From NCBI RefSeq assembly GCF_001310955.1, contig NZ_BAZX01000001.1, forward strand, positions 1 to 64,000: a stretch of 64,000 nt of DNA. Direction: 5' to 3'. Shown here piece by piece: positions 34,848 to 43,636 of the stretch (position 1 is its first letter; every line of letters starts with the position of its first letter). The position numbers and the translations under genes are program-made. This DNA is from Marinifilum fragile JCM 15579. GTDB taxonomy: Bacteria > Bacteroidota > Bacteroidia > Bacteroidales > Marinifilaceae. A model generated the notes under the pieces. It did not search any database, was not told the origin of the DNA, and worked only from the letters and a program-made list of their open reading frames with translations.

Positions 34848-35477
34848 TTATCTATTTTTGTTGTGTTTGCGATGATCGTTTCGATGTCCGCCAGTATTTT
34901 TTTTGCGTGGCTTATTTTTCTGAGCGAAATCTTTATCTCTGGCTTCGCGCAATTTTAATTCTTCCGGAACAATAAGCTCTCCATTCGAAAGTTCCGCGAT
35001 ATCTTGAAAAATCTTATCATCAGGTACACTGTCCTTGTTCCAGTTGATGTAAGATTTTTTCATGTGGTTTGCAATCATTAAAATCAAAGCCTCTTTTTCT
35101 TTCTGATCTTCCATTTCGATTGCCTTAGCAATTAAGGATTCAATTGTTTTACCGTAGTGGCGATATTTAATTCGCTCATTTTTGTAAGGAACTTTTTCTG
35201 GTTTTTCAGACAATTTCTCTTTAGTTGGAGTTTCAAAAGGAGAATCAATATCCAAGTTAAAATCCGACATCAAGGCAAGGTGATCCCAAAGTTTGTGTCT
35301 GAAATCGCTAACATCTCTTAGGTGTGGATACATGTTACCCATAACAGCGATAATGCTTTTGGCTACTTTATTTCTTTCTTCTCTGTCTTCCACAGTTAGA
35401 GCAAAGTCAACCATTTTCTGAACGTTTCGCCCATATTCAGGAAGTACAAGGTGTTTCCTGTTTGAATTGTAATCCAT
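34848..35477 (-). CDS. DUF4290 family protein
   Basis: A 209-residue soluble protein of a Bacteroidota-specific family (DUF4290), recognised from MDYNSNRKHLVLPEYGRNVQ at the N-terminus and MGNMYPHLRDVSDFRHKLWDHL in the middle. It is helical, with a very basic, low-complexity C-terminal tail (KNKPRKKNTGGHRNDH) that may bind nucleic acid. Function is unknown; it often sits near murA, as here. Confidence 0.8.
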   Translation of the reverse strand: MDYNSNRKHLVLPEYGRNVQKMVDFALTVEDREERNKVAKSIIAVMGNMYPHLRDVSDFRHKLWDHLALMSDFNLDIDSPFETPTKEKLSEKPEKVPYKNERIKYRHYGKTIESLIAKAIEMEDQKEKEALILMIANHMKKSYINWNKDSVPDDKIFQDIAELSNGELIVPEELKLREARDKDFAQKNKPRKKNTGGHRNDHRKHNKNR

Positions 35478-35739
35478 TTATTCAGTTGTGTTAATTACGG
35501 TAATCAATTTTTTATTTATATCATGGATAAAATGTATTGGTTCAATACAATACATACCAAAATAAAATTGAAGTCTGTTTCTTAATAATTCGTAGTGACT
35601 ATTTCTGATTTGCCGCTTATTTTAATGAAGTAAATAAGAATTTTAAATGTTTCGTTTTTGGTAATCGACAAACTTAGAAAGTCTTAGAACTCATTGCAAA
35701 TGTATATGTTTTCTTTAATCATTACAAATTGTGAGTGAA

Positions 35740-38057
35740 TTATCCTACAATTTTAAGTTTCGCAAATTTAAGTAGTAATTGCTTTTGTCCAACTGTTTTA
35801 AAAAATACAGTTGCTTTAATGTTTGGGTTGGTTCCCTCCATTTGCAACACTTTACCTTTTCCAAATCGCTGATGTTCAACTACCATTCCTGGTTGAATTG
35901 AATTGGGATCGGAAGGTGTAAAGTTTGGATCAACGCTCTGGTTATTACTTTGCTTGATGCGTGAAACTGTTTGATTTAGTTTGGGTTTAGCCGAAAAACT
36001 TCTTTTTTGTTGAAACCTACTTGGCGAACTAGGAACTTCGAATTCGGTTGTACTTTGGTAATTGTCGCGGCCATTTCCTGAAAATTCAGGTTCTTGTTCG
36101 TAAGTGTACTCCACGAATCTTTCGTCAATTTCACGTATAAACCTACTTGGACGGGGATAACTCATATTTCCCCATTTGTATCTCGATTTTGCGAACGAAA
36201 GAGTTGCCTTTTTCTCTGCACGGGTTAAGGCCACATAAAATAACCTTCGTTCTTCTTCAAGCTCTTGTTGGGTGCTTGTAGCCATTTGTGAAGGAAATAA
36301 TTCCTCTTCTAAACCAACAATATACAAGTATGGGAACTCAAGACCTTTTGCCGAGTGAATGGTCATTAAGGTAACCTTATCGCGATCTTCATCTTTTTCA
36401 TTATCCTGATCGGTTAGCAAGGCCACATCTTCCAAAAAGTTTGGCAAGTGTAATTCGCGTCCTTCTTCCAATGCATTTTGCGTAAATTCTTGTATACCAT
36501 TTAGCAATTCCTGGATATTTTCATGTCTCGAAACTCCTTCCGGAGATCTGTCGTTGTACAATTCTTTAATAATACCAGTTGAGTTAGCGATATTGTTGGC
36601 CAAATCGAAAGCTGTTTCAGTTTCCAATTGAGCTTGAAAGTCTTTTATCAAATTGGTAAACTTTGAGATTTTGGAGATTGTACCAGCGTTTAATCCATAA
36701 GGACGCTCATGTAAACCGCAAATAATATCCCACATGCTAAGCATATTTTGAGCTGCTGCATCTTGCAGTTTTGTAATGGTAGTAGCGCCAATTCCGCGTT
36801 TTGGATAATTAATCACCCTTTTTATTGCCTCTTCATCTTGCGGATTTACAGCCATTCTACAGTAGGCCAAAAGGTCTTTAATCTCCTTGCGCTGATAGAA
36901 AGACAGTCCGCCATAAATTTTATAAGGAAGGTTCAGTTTTCGTAACGATTCCTCAAAAATTCTCGATTGAGCATTGGTGCGATACAAAATTGCAAAATCC
37001 TGATAAGCACAATGCGATCGCATTCTGGTTTCGAAAATATCATTCGTAATCAAGTAACCTTCTTCATGGTCGGTTAAGGCTTTTATAATTCTGATTTTAT
37101 CACCTTCTTCATTATCCGAAAATGATTCCTTTTGAATCTGACCTTTGTTCTTATGGATAATGCTATTGGCAGCATTTACAATATTCTGAGTAGAACGGTA
37201 ATTCTGTTCCAGTTTGTATAGCTGGTAGTTTGGATAATCGTTTCTAAAGTTTAGAATGTTTTCAATTTTGGCACCACGGAAAGAGTAAATACTCTGAGCA
37301 TCGTCGCTACAACGCAAACATTTTTGTGTTGTTCTGCCAATTTTTTTACGATTAGATATTGCGCGTAGTTGGTATCCTGGTACTCATCGACCAAAACGTA
37401 TTTGAACTTATCTTGATATTTGGCTAATATTTCTGGAAAATCTCTGAATAAAATGTTGGTTTGCAAGAGCAAATCATCAAAATCCATTGCATTGGCTTGT
37501 TTGCACCTTTGTGCATACCTACTGTATATTTCTGAGATTCGAGGTTTTCTTGCTTCGGCATCAGCTTTTTGAGCTTTAGCATTGTTAGCGTATGCTGCAG
37601 ATGTAACCAAGTTATTTTTAGCTGATGAAATTCGATTCTGTACCTCATTAGGTTTGTATACTTTATCATCTAGCTGCATTTCTTTGATTATGGCACGATA
37701 AAGATTACGAGAATCTTGAGTGTCGTAAATGGTAAAGTTCGAATCGAACCCTAAATGTTCAGCTTCGTATCTTAAAATTTTAGAAAAAATAGAGTGGAAT
37801 GTTCCCATCCATAAGCTTTGAGCCTGCTCCTGTCCAACAACATTGGCAATTCTGTCTTTCATTTCGCGAGCCGCCTTGTTGGTAAATGTTAAGGCCAAAA
37901 TCGAATAAGGACGAACACCCTGATTCAACAAGTGAGCAATTCTATAGGTAAGTACTCTGGTCTTCCCTGATCCGGCACCAGCTATAACTAGCGATGGTCC
38001 GGTGTAATTTTCAACAGCTTCTTTCTGAACAGGATTTAACTCATTCAAATATTCCAT
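35740..38057 (-). CDS. UvrD/PcrA-type DNA helicase, frame broken
   Basis: Superfamily 1A ATP-dependent 3'-5' helicase for DNA repair and replication restart. One gene of about 772 residues lies in two frames. The N-terminal part has the Q-motif (LNPVQKEAV), Walker A GAGSGKT, motif Ia and VLVDEYQDTN (motif II), up to NVCVV. One G is missing near 37307, after which the other frame continues with DDAQSIYSFRGA (motif III) and on through LEQNYRST (IV), VTLMTIHSAKGLEFPY (V) and VALTRAEKKA (VI). The C-terminal tail with GMVVEHQRFGKGKVLQMEG matches the PcrA/UvrD end that binds RNA polymerase. The shift is probably a sequence error. Confidence 0.9.
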
Positions 38058-38090
38058 TCTAACAATTCTTTATCTGTAAATTTCGAGTGT

Positions 38091-38098
38091 CAAAAATA
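38091..38098 (-). promoter_or_regulatory. Putative -7 box of the helicase gene
   Basis: Reads TATTTTTG on the minus strand, 33 bp before the ATG at 38057. No -33 box at the usual spacing. Confidence 0.3.
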
Positions 38099-38213
38099 AC
38101 ACTTGTGTATTAATATTGAATTCTTTTTGCAAATTAAGGCACAAGTTAATTCATTAATATGGAAAAAACGGCTTAATTTTTTTTAATATTGTAAATTAAG
38201 ATATGAAAATTAA

Positions 38214-39587
38214 ATGTCCCAGATAAAGATGATAATCAAATCCGATTTTAGATATTCCGTTAAGTTTCTTATTGCTTTTGTTGTAATGTTTTCTGCGATT
38301 TTTGCGGAGAATGTAAATGCTCAGATATCTGCCGAAAAGGCTAGTTACAGAACTCTAACTGAGTATAGCATTTCAGCAAACGATTCAATTTTTGTATTTT
38401 GTGATCCTGGTGATATAAAGGTTGGAGAATTAAAAGCATCATCTCCGGATGGAACAAATGGCTGGACTTTTGAGTGGACCAAGTGGGATATTAATACTTC
38501 TGATTTTACGATGCCTATTGTTACGGAAACGAATCAGAATGAGTCGTTTTTGACAATGAGAGAAGATGGTCTTTATAGAGTTGTTATTTCGAAAAGTGGG
38601 GAGTCTGATGTTTCTGATCAAGCTTGGGTTTTGAATAATGTCAATACTAGCAGTTTGAATTTAGATAAATTGGATTGTATTGGAGTATATTTTACGGCTT
38701 CTTTTTTACCTGTGAATTTACAATATACAGATATCGATAATGTGCCCAATAAGAAGAATGTGATTTCAAATTTGGTTGATGGAGGTGTAGAATTAAAGTT
38801 TTCTTTGATAAGAGATAATCAGGAATTATTAACTGCAGGTGAAGTTTTAAACACTTTACCTTTCAATAATGTTAATAAGAGTTTTATCGATGAGGAAGCA
38901 AATGAAGTGGATAAAACGTACCAGTTGCTTGTTACTGATCAATATGGATGTGATTTTACATCCAAGCCAATTGTATCTAAAACCTATAAAGTTAAAGCTG
39001 ATTTTTCGGTTGTGCCAGAGAAGGGAGAGGCGCCACTAGAGGTGAAATTTACAAATAACTCTATTAATGCTACAGAATATGAGTGGTACTTGTATCAGGA
39101 TGTTGAAAGAGTACCTGAGGAAGCAACTAAAGATGAAGATCGTTTGTTGACGGATGGTATTTTATTGGCAGATGATAAAGATCCGTTTGATTTTACCTAT
39201 GAGCACCCAGGAAAGTATCTGGTAAAACTAATTGTTAAGTCGGATAAAGGGCCTGAGGTTTGTAAGGATAGTATGACGTTAAGTACCCCAATTGTGGTAG
39301 ACACTTCTTTAGTTCAAGTTCCAAATGTATTTACACCAAATGGAGATGGTAGGAATGATGTTTGGAGGATTAAATCTCAATCTTTAGAGAGTTTTCATGC
39401 TATTGTTTTTAACCGTTGGGGAAGAGTTGTGTATGAATGGAGAAATCCTGAAGAAGGTTGGAATGGAAAAGTAAATGGCAAAATGGCTACACCTGGTACC
39501 TACTTTTATGTGATTACTGCAGTTGGAAGAGAGGAGAAAACCAAAAAGTATACCAAGAAAGGATCCTTTATGCTGATTAGGAAATAG
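38214..39587 (+). CDS. Secreted protein with PKD domain and gliding-type C-terminal domain
   Basis: A 457-residue surface or secreted protein. An N-terminal signal peptide (about 1-36, hydrophobic core FLIAFVVMFSAIFA) is followed by a beta-rich region, a PKD-like domain (about 262-345, ADFSVVPEKGEAPLEVKFTN to HPGKYLVKLIV) and a CHU_C-type sorting domain from about 370 to the end (VPNVFTPNGDGRNDVWRI, then FNRWGRVVYEW, GWNGKVNGKMATPGTYFYVI). That domain is the type B signal for export by the type IX secretion system. Cargo role is probably adhesion or structure; no enzyme domain is seen. Confidence 0.88.
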   Translation: MSQIKMIIKSDFRYSVKFLIAFVVMFSAIFAENVNAQISAEKASYRTLTEYSISANDSIFVFCDPGDIKVGELKASSPDGTNGWTFEWTKWDINTSDFTMPIVTETNQNESFLTMREDGLYRVVISKSGESDVSDQAWVLNNVNTSSLNLDKLDCIGVYFTASFLPVNLQYTDIDNVPNKKNVISNLVDGGVELKFSLIRDNQELLTAGEVLNTLPFNNVNKSFIDEEANEVDKTYQLLVTDQYGCDFTSKPIVSKTYKVKADFSVVPEKGEAPLEVKFTNNSINATEYEWYLYQDVERVPEEATKDEDRLLTDGILLADDKDPFDFTYEHPGKYLVKLIVKSDKGPEVCKDSMTLSTPIVVDTSLVQVPNVFTPNGDGRNDVWRIKSQSLESFHAIVFNRWGRVVYEWRNPEEGWNGKVNGKMATPGTYFYVITAVGREEKTKKYTKKGSFMLIRK

Positions 39588-39610
39588 AAAATACTTGAAT
39601 TGTTGAATTA

Positions 39611-39646
39611 AAAGTCTAGACTTTCGATAAAAAAGGTCTAGACTTT
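39611..39646 (+). terminator. Putative terminator after the gliding-type gene
   Basis: AAAGTCTAGAC (39611-39621) pairs with GTCTAGACTTT (39636-39646), an 11-bp stem, followed by ATTTTTAT. The two arms are also the first two units of the 22-bp repeat. Confidence 0.55.
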
Positions 39647-39698
39647 ATTTTTATCTGGTCTTGATGTTTTTCAAAAAGGTCTTGACTTTTTTGCTCTG
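39614..39698. repeat. Four 21-22-bp imperfect tandem repeats
   Basis: Units beginning GTCTAGACTTT or GTCTTGA at 39614, 39636, 39658 and 39679, each ending in A- or T-rich sequence. They lie in the gap between two converging genes. Confidence 0.6.
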
Positions 39699-39798
39699 TA
39701 TGATTTGGAGTGGGTAGTTTATAAAGTTATATAGTCTAGAAGTTAAAAAATGCTTTCTGCTTTCTTCGAACGGGATTGGTGAGCATTGGAAGTACAAA

Positions 39799-39890
39799 CC
39801 ATTCACACTTACCTGTGAAGACCGCTCATACCTATTTGTGAAGACTGTTCACACTTACTTGTGAAGACCATCTCATATTATTTGGTAAGA
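39799..39890. repeat. Four 23-bp tandem repeats
   Basis: Four adjacent units, 39799-39821, 39822-39844, 39845-39867 and 39868-39890, with a consensus near the form TTCACACTTACTTGTGAAGA. TTCACA and TGTGAA arms make each unit a small inverted repeat. The fourth unit is more diverged and a partial fifth may follow. They lie in the same convergent gap as the 22-bp repeats; the rest of 39588-40061 shows only a terminator. Confidence 0.75.
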
Positions 39891-40014
39891 TTCTGAGCAC
39901 ATGTAGGATAATTGTGTTCATTAAATGTACTCACTATATTCCATATAGAATGATTTTTTTATAAGGTCAAAACCTTTTTCTGCCTGATAATGTATTGAAT
40001 AATGGTCACAAAAA

Positions 40015-40038
40015 AACCGTCTCGAAAGTGAGACGGTT
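40015..40038 (-). terminator. Terminator of the EF-G paralogue gene
   Basis: A perfect 9-bp stem (40015-40023 with 40030-40038, AACCGTCTC against GAGACGGTT, loop GAAAGT) lies 23 bp past the stop codon, with an A-run outside that becomes a U-tract on the minus strand. Confidence 0.85.
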
Positions 40039-40061
40039 CTAGGTATATAATTAAAATACAA

Positions 40062-42218
40062 TTATGCTTCAGCTATTTCTTCCTGGTAAGCAGCTAGTAA
40101 TTCTTCTTGAACATCACCAGGAACTTTTTCGTATTTATCAAATTTCATGGTGAATTGGGCGCGACCACCAGTTAAAGAGCTCAACGAAGTTGAGTAACGG
40201 TTCATTTCCTTCAACGGAACCTTGGCCAAAATCTTCTGGAATCCTTTTTCAGCTTCCATACCCATAATCATAGCTCTACGAGTTTGAAGATCACTCATTA
40301 CATCTCCCATTCTGTCTTCAGGAACCAATACTTCTACATCGTAAATAGGTTCAAGAATTTTAGGTCCGGCATTTTTAAATGCAGCACTAAATGCATGACG
40401 ACCTGCCAATTTAAATGAAATTTCATTAGAGTCTACTGCATGCATTTTTCCATCGTAAACAATAACGCGTATATCACGTGCATATGAACCAGTTAATGGA
40501 CCTTCATCCATTTTTTCCATTACACCTTTGAGAATAGCAGGAAGGAATCTGGTATCAATAGCACCACCTACAATACAATTACAGAATACTAATTTACCGC
40601 CCCAGGCTAGTTCATGTACTTCCGTACCTCTTAAATTCACTTTTAATTCCTTGCCATCCAAATTGTACATTACAGGATCAGGCATTCCTTCAGTGTAAGG
40701 TTCAATAATTATATGCACTTCGCCAAATTGTCCTGAACCACCCGATTGCTTTTTGTGACGATAATCTGCCTGAGCAATTTTAGTGATGGTTTCACGATAA
40801 GGAATTTTAGGATTAAGGAATTCAATTTCCATCTTGTCATTGTTCAGCAATCTCCATTTCAAAGTATTCATATGGAATTCTCCTTGTCCGTGAAGAATGA
40901 TTTGCTTCAATTCCTTTGAATATTCAATAATAATGGTAGGATCTTCTTCGTGAATGCGATGCAGTAATTCACCTAATTTTTCTTCATCACCATCTTCAGC
41001 AGCCTTAACAGCAGTTCTATATTTTGGTTCAGGGAATTTAATTTCTTTATATGTGAAATCACAATCTTTACCATTTAGGGTATGATTGTTTTTAGTATTC
41101 TTCAATTTAACGGTTGCTCCAATATCTCCTGCCACAAGTTCAGAAACTCTTTCTCTGTTTCGTCCTGCTACCAGGTATAATTGCGATAATCTTTCTTTAG
41201 TGCCATTATTGATGTTGTTCAAATCATCACCTTCTTTAACACTACCAGAAATTACTTTAAAGTAACTTACTTCACCAATATGTGGTTCCATTGATGTTTT
41301 AAACACAAATAGCGAAGTAGGTGCATTAACGTCACATTTAGCTTCTCTTCCACTTATAGTTGGAATAGCAGGCATTTCTGTAACGAACGGAACGATATTG
41401 CCAATGAATTCCATTAAACGGCGCACGCCCATGTCTTTTTTAGCTGAAATACAGAATACCGGAAACAGATCACCAGCGATCATGCCTTTTTTCATCCCTT
41501 CGCGCATTTCATCTTCAGTAAGAGTTCCCTTATCGAAATACAATTCCATAAGAGCTTCCTCATTCTCTGCAGCCGATTCTACAAGTTCATTGTGTAGTTC
41601 GTCCGCTTTTTCTTTTTCCGAATCAGGAATATCTAAAATTTCAGGTTTTCCACCTTCAGGTCCCCATTGGTACATTTTCATTTTTAGCACATCAACAACG
41701 GCATTAAAATCTGCGCCAACGTTTACGGGATACTGTACAATTGAAACTTTGTTGCCAAAATTAGTCTTTAATGATTCTATCGATTGTTCAAAATTTGCTT
41801 TGTCATGATCCAGTTGATTCACTACGAAAATAAGAGGAGTGTTTAATGCTGCAGCTCTTCTACCAATAATTTCAGTACCAACTTCAACACCATGCTGTGC
41901 GTTGATAAGCATTAAACCTGTATCGGTTACATTTAAGGCAGAAATTACACCTCCGGAAAAATCGTCGGCACCCGGAGTATCAATAAAATTGATTTTTTTT
42001 CCTAACCATTCTGTATACAAAACTGTTGAAAATACGGAGTTGCCATATTCATGTTCTACAGGATTATAATCAGAAACGGTGTTATTATCTTCCACGTTTC
42101 CGCGTCTTGTAATAACACCGCCTTCAAACAACATAGATTCGGCAAGGGTAGTTTTACCCGAGCCGGCGTTGCCAATGAGGGCGATGTTCTTAATTTCGTT
42201 TGATTGATACACTTTCAT
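40062..42218 (-). CDS. EF-G paralogue lacking the catalytic histidine (EF-G2 type)
   Basis: A 718-residue translational GTPase of the EF-G family with all five domains. The canonical fusA is at 43637-45751, so this is a paralogue. Its G1 loop is GNAGSGKTT (16-24) in place of AHIDAGKTT; the switch I RGITI sequence is missing (EYGNSVFST); switch II is DTPGADDF (80-87), with Ala84 where EF-G has the catalytic His; G4 is NQLD. GTP may bind, but hydrolysis should be weak or absent. A paralogue without GTPase activity is known in Bacteroides thetaiotaomicron, where it supports translation in starved or gut-colonising cells; this is probably its counterpart. It is divergent from rpsL. Confidence 0.9.
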   Translation of the reverse strand: MKVYQSNEIKNIALIGNAGSGKTTLAESMLFEGGVITRRGNVEDNNTVSDYNPVEHEYGNSVFSTVLYTEWLGKKINFIDTPGADDFSGGVISALNVTDTGLMLINAQHGVEVGTEIIGRRAAALNTPLIFVVNQLDHDKANFEQSIESLKTNFGNKVSIVQYPVNVGADFNAVVDVLKMKMYQWGPEGGKPEILDIPDSEKEKADELHNELVESAAENEEALMELYFDKGTLTEDEMREGMKKGMIAGDLFPVFCISAKKDMGVRRLMEFIGNIVPFVTEMPAIPTISGREAKCDVNAPTSLFVFKTSMEPHIGEVSYFKVISGSVKEGDDLNNINNGTKERLSQLYLVAGRNRERVSELVAGDIGATVKLKNTKNNHTLNGKDCDFTYKEIKFPEPKYRTAVKAAEDGDEEKLGELLHRIHEEDPTIIIEYSKELKQIILHGQGEFHMNTLKWRLLNNDKMEIEFLNPKIPYRETITKIAQADYRHKKQSGGSGQFGEVHIIIEPYTEGMPDPVMYNLDGKELKVNLRGTEVHELAWGGKLVFCNCIVGGAIDTRFLPAILKGVMEKMDEGPLTGSYARDIRVIVYDGKMHAVDSNEISFKLAGRHAFSAAFKNAGPKILEPIYDVEVLVPEDRMGDVMSDLQTRRAMIMGMEAEKGFQKILAKVPLKEMNRYSTSLSSLTGGRAQFTMKFDKYEKVPGDVQEELLAAYQEEIAEA

Positions 42219-42256
42219 AATCGTATTTTTTTGGGTTTATATAAAATAAGTATCAA

Positions 42257-42285
42257 AACCGGGGGTTAGGTTAGTGCCCGGCTTT
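42257..42285 (-). promoter_or_regulatory. Hairpin in the leader of the EF-G paralogue gene
   Basis: The arms AAAACCGGG (42255-42263) and CCCGGCTTT (42277-42285) pair with one mismatch over a 13-base loop. On the minus strand the hairpin is followed by TTTTGAT and lies about 40 bp before the start codon, so it could be an attenuator or a stabilising leader structure. Confidence 0.4.
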
Positions 42286-42301
42286 AGGTTTTAAGGCTTA
42301 C

Positions 42302-42331
42302 CAAATTAATTAACTTTTTAATAAGATGCAA
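42302..42331 (-). promoter_or_regulatory. Putative promoter of the EF-G paralogue gene
   Basis: Minus strand: TTG at 42331-42329, 19 bp, then TTAATTTG at 42309-42302, one mismatch from TAnnTTTG. It would give a leader of about 80 nt containing the hairpin at 42255-42285. Confidence 0.35.
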
Positions 42332-42360
42332 TATGCATTAGGTCTATTTGTGGAAAATAA

Positions 42361-42391
42361 TTGACATGCAGGAATTTTGGTCGTATTTTTG
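42361..42391 (+). promoter_or_regulatory. rpsL promoter P1 (distal)
   Basis: TTGACA at 42361, a 20-bp gap after TTG, then TATTTTTG at 42384-42391. Confidence 0.5.
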
Positions 42392-42474
42392 TCTTTATCG
42401 CGCTATTTTTCTAAGATTGGCAGAGGTGAGTTGGAACTAATTTAAAATCAGTTGATTTTTTTATTTGATCACTA

Positions 42475-42505
42475 TTTGACTTTTAAAAGGCTTTTCTTAC
42501 CTTTG
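42475..42505 (+). promoter_or_regulatory. rpsL promoter P2
   Basis: TTTG at 42475-42478, 19 bp, then TACCTTTG at 42498-42505: a complete match to the Bacteroidota TTTG/TAnnTTTG pattern. Confidence 0.65.
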
Positions 42506-42549
42506 TGCGCTGATTTCAAGGGGATTTTGCAAAATCAACATAACGATTG

Positions 42550-42578
42550 TTGTTTTTAGTAAATAAATAATACCTTTG
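42550..42578 (+). promoter_or_regulatory. rpsL promoter P3 (proximal)
   Basis: TTG at 42550-42552, 18 bp, then TACCTTTG at 42571-42578, 46 bp before the rpsL ATG. Confidence 0.65.
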
Positions 42579-42624
42579 CAAACCAATTTGTTAAAATATA
42601 TTTAATTAAAAAGTAATTGTTAAT

Positions 42625-43002
42625 ATGCCTACAATTCAACAGTTAGTTCGAAAAGGAAGAACCAAGCTTCAAGAGAAGAGCAAGGCTCCAGCGTTGGATT
42701 CTTGTCCTCAAAGAAGAGGGGTTTGCGTGCGTGTGTATACCACTACACCTAAGAAGCCTAACTCAGCAATGCGTAAAGTTGCTCGTGTTAGATTGACTAA
42801 CGGAAAAGAAGTGAATGCTTACATTCCAGGAGAAGGACATAATTTGCAAGAGCACTCTATCGTATTGATTAGAGGTGGTCGTGTAAAGGATCTTCCAGGG
42901 GTAAGATATCACCTTGTTCGTGGTGCTCTTGATGCTTCAGGGGTAGAAGGTCGTATGCAGCGTCGTTCTAAGTATGGTACTAAGAGACCAAAGAAAAAGT
43001 AA
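42625..43002 (+). CDS. rpsL: Ribosomal protein S12
   Basis: Decoding-centre protein of the small subunit and first gene of the str part of the ribosomal superoperon. The 125-residue protein has the expected TTPKKPNSA and DLPGVRYH segments with the lysines in the usual, streptomycin-sensitive state. Three tandem promoter-like sites precede it. A 126-bp spacer, unusually long for this cluster, separates it from rpsG. Confidence 0.98.
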   Translation: MPTIQQLVRKGRTKLQEKSKAPALDSCPQRRGVCVRVYTTTPKKPNSAMRKVARVRLTNGKEVNAYIPGEGHNLQEHSIVLIRGGRVKDLPGVRYHLVRGALDASGVEGRMQRRSKYGTKRPKKK

Positions 43003-43006
43003 AATC

Positions 43007-43122
43007 TAGTTTGTAACTGTAGGAGTTATAGTTTAGGTGTTGTTCCCACTTGGTTGAGTAAATAGTCGCGAGACTGTTGAAGACGCACTTGGGCAGCTGA
43101 CATACGAATAACTCGTAAACTA
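43007..43122 (+). promoter_or_regulatory. Structured rpsL-rpsG spacer, possible S7 control site
   Basis: Within the 126-nt spacer: TAGTTT (43007-43012) can pair with AAACTA (43117-43122), GAGTTAT (43023-43029) with ATAACTC (43108-43114) nested inside, and a 7-bp hairpin (43061-43067 with 43072-43078) capped by a GCGA tetraloop of the GNRA type in the centre. An alternative TAGTTTA at 43029-43035 could compete for the last arm. In E. coli, S7 regulates its operon at the rpsL-rpsG junction, so this may be an equivalent site. Confidence 0.4.
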
Positions 43123-43128
43123 AAAGAA

Positions 43129-43605
43129 ATGAGAAAATCAAGACCTAAAAAAAGAATCTTGTTGCCAGATCCAAAATTTAATGATGTTTTGGTTACAAGA
43201 TTTGTAAATGACTTGATGATGGACGGTAAGAAAAATCTTGCGTTCAAAATTTTCTACGATTCATTAGAGATCGTTAAGTCTAAAACTGAAAAGCTAGAAA
43301 AATCTCCACTTGAGATTTGGAAAAAAGCTTTGGAAAACATTACTCCAGCCGTAGAGGTTAAGTCTCGTCGTGTAGGTGGTGCAACCTTCCAGGTTCCAAT
43401 GGAAATCCGTCCAGAAAGAAAAGTTTCTATTTCTATTAAGAATATGATTCTTTTCGCTCGTAAGAGATCTGGTAAGTCTATGGCTGAAAAATTGTCTGCA
43501 GAAATTGTTGCTGCTTACAATGAAGAAGGTGGTGCTTATAAGAAGAAAGAGGATACTCATAGAATGGCTGAAGCTAACCGTGCTTTTGCTCACTTTAGAT
43601 TTTAA
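43129..43605 (+). CDS. rpsG: Ribosomal protein S7
   Basis: Primary 16S rRNA-binding protein that nucleates the 3' major domain. The 158-residue protein has the usual [10 protein letters not shown]-terminus, [14 protein letters not shown] in the beta-hairpin region and [15 protein letters not shown] at the end. fusA follows 31 bp later. Confidence 0.98.
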   Translation: MRKSRPKKRILLPDPKFNDVLVTRFVNDLMMDGKKNLAFKIFYDSLEIVKSKTEKLEKSPLEIWKKALENITPAVEVKSRRVGGATFQVPMEIRPERKVSISIKNMILFARKRSGKSMAEKLSAEIVAAYNEEGGAYKKKEDTHRMAEANRAFAHFRF

Positions 43606-43636
43606 TAATTGTATAAGCAATTAGAGGAAAAAGAAA

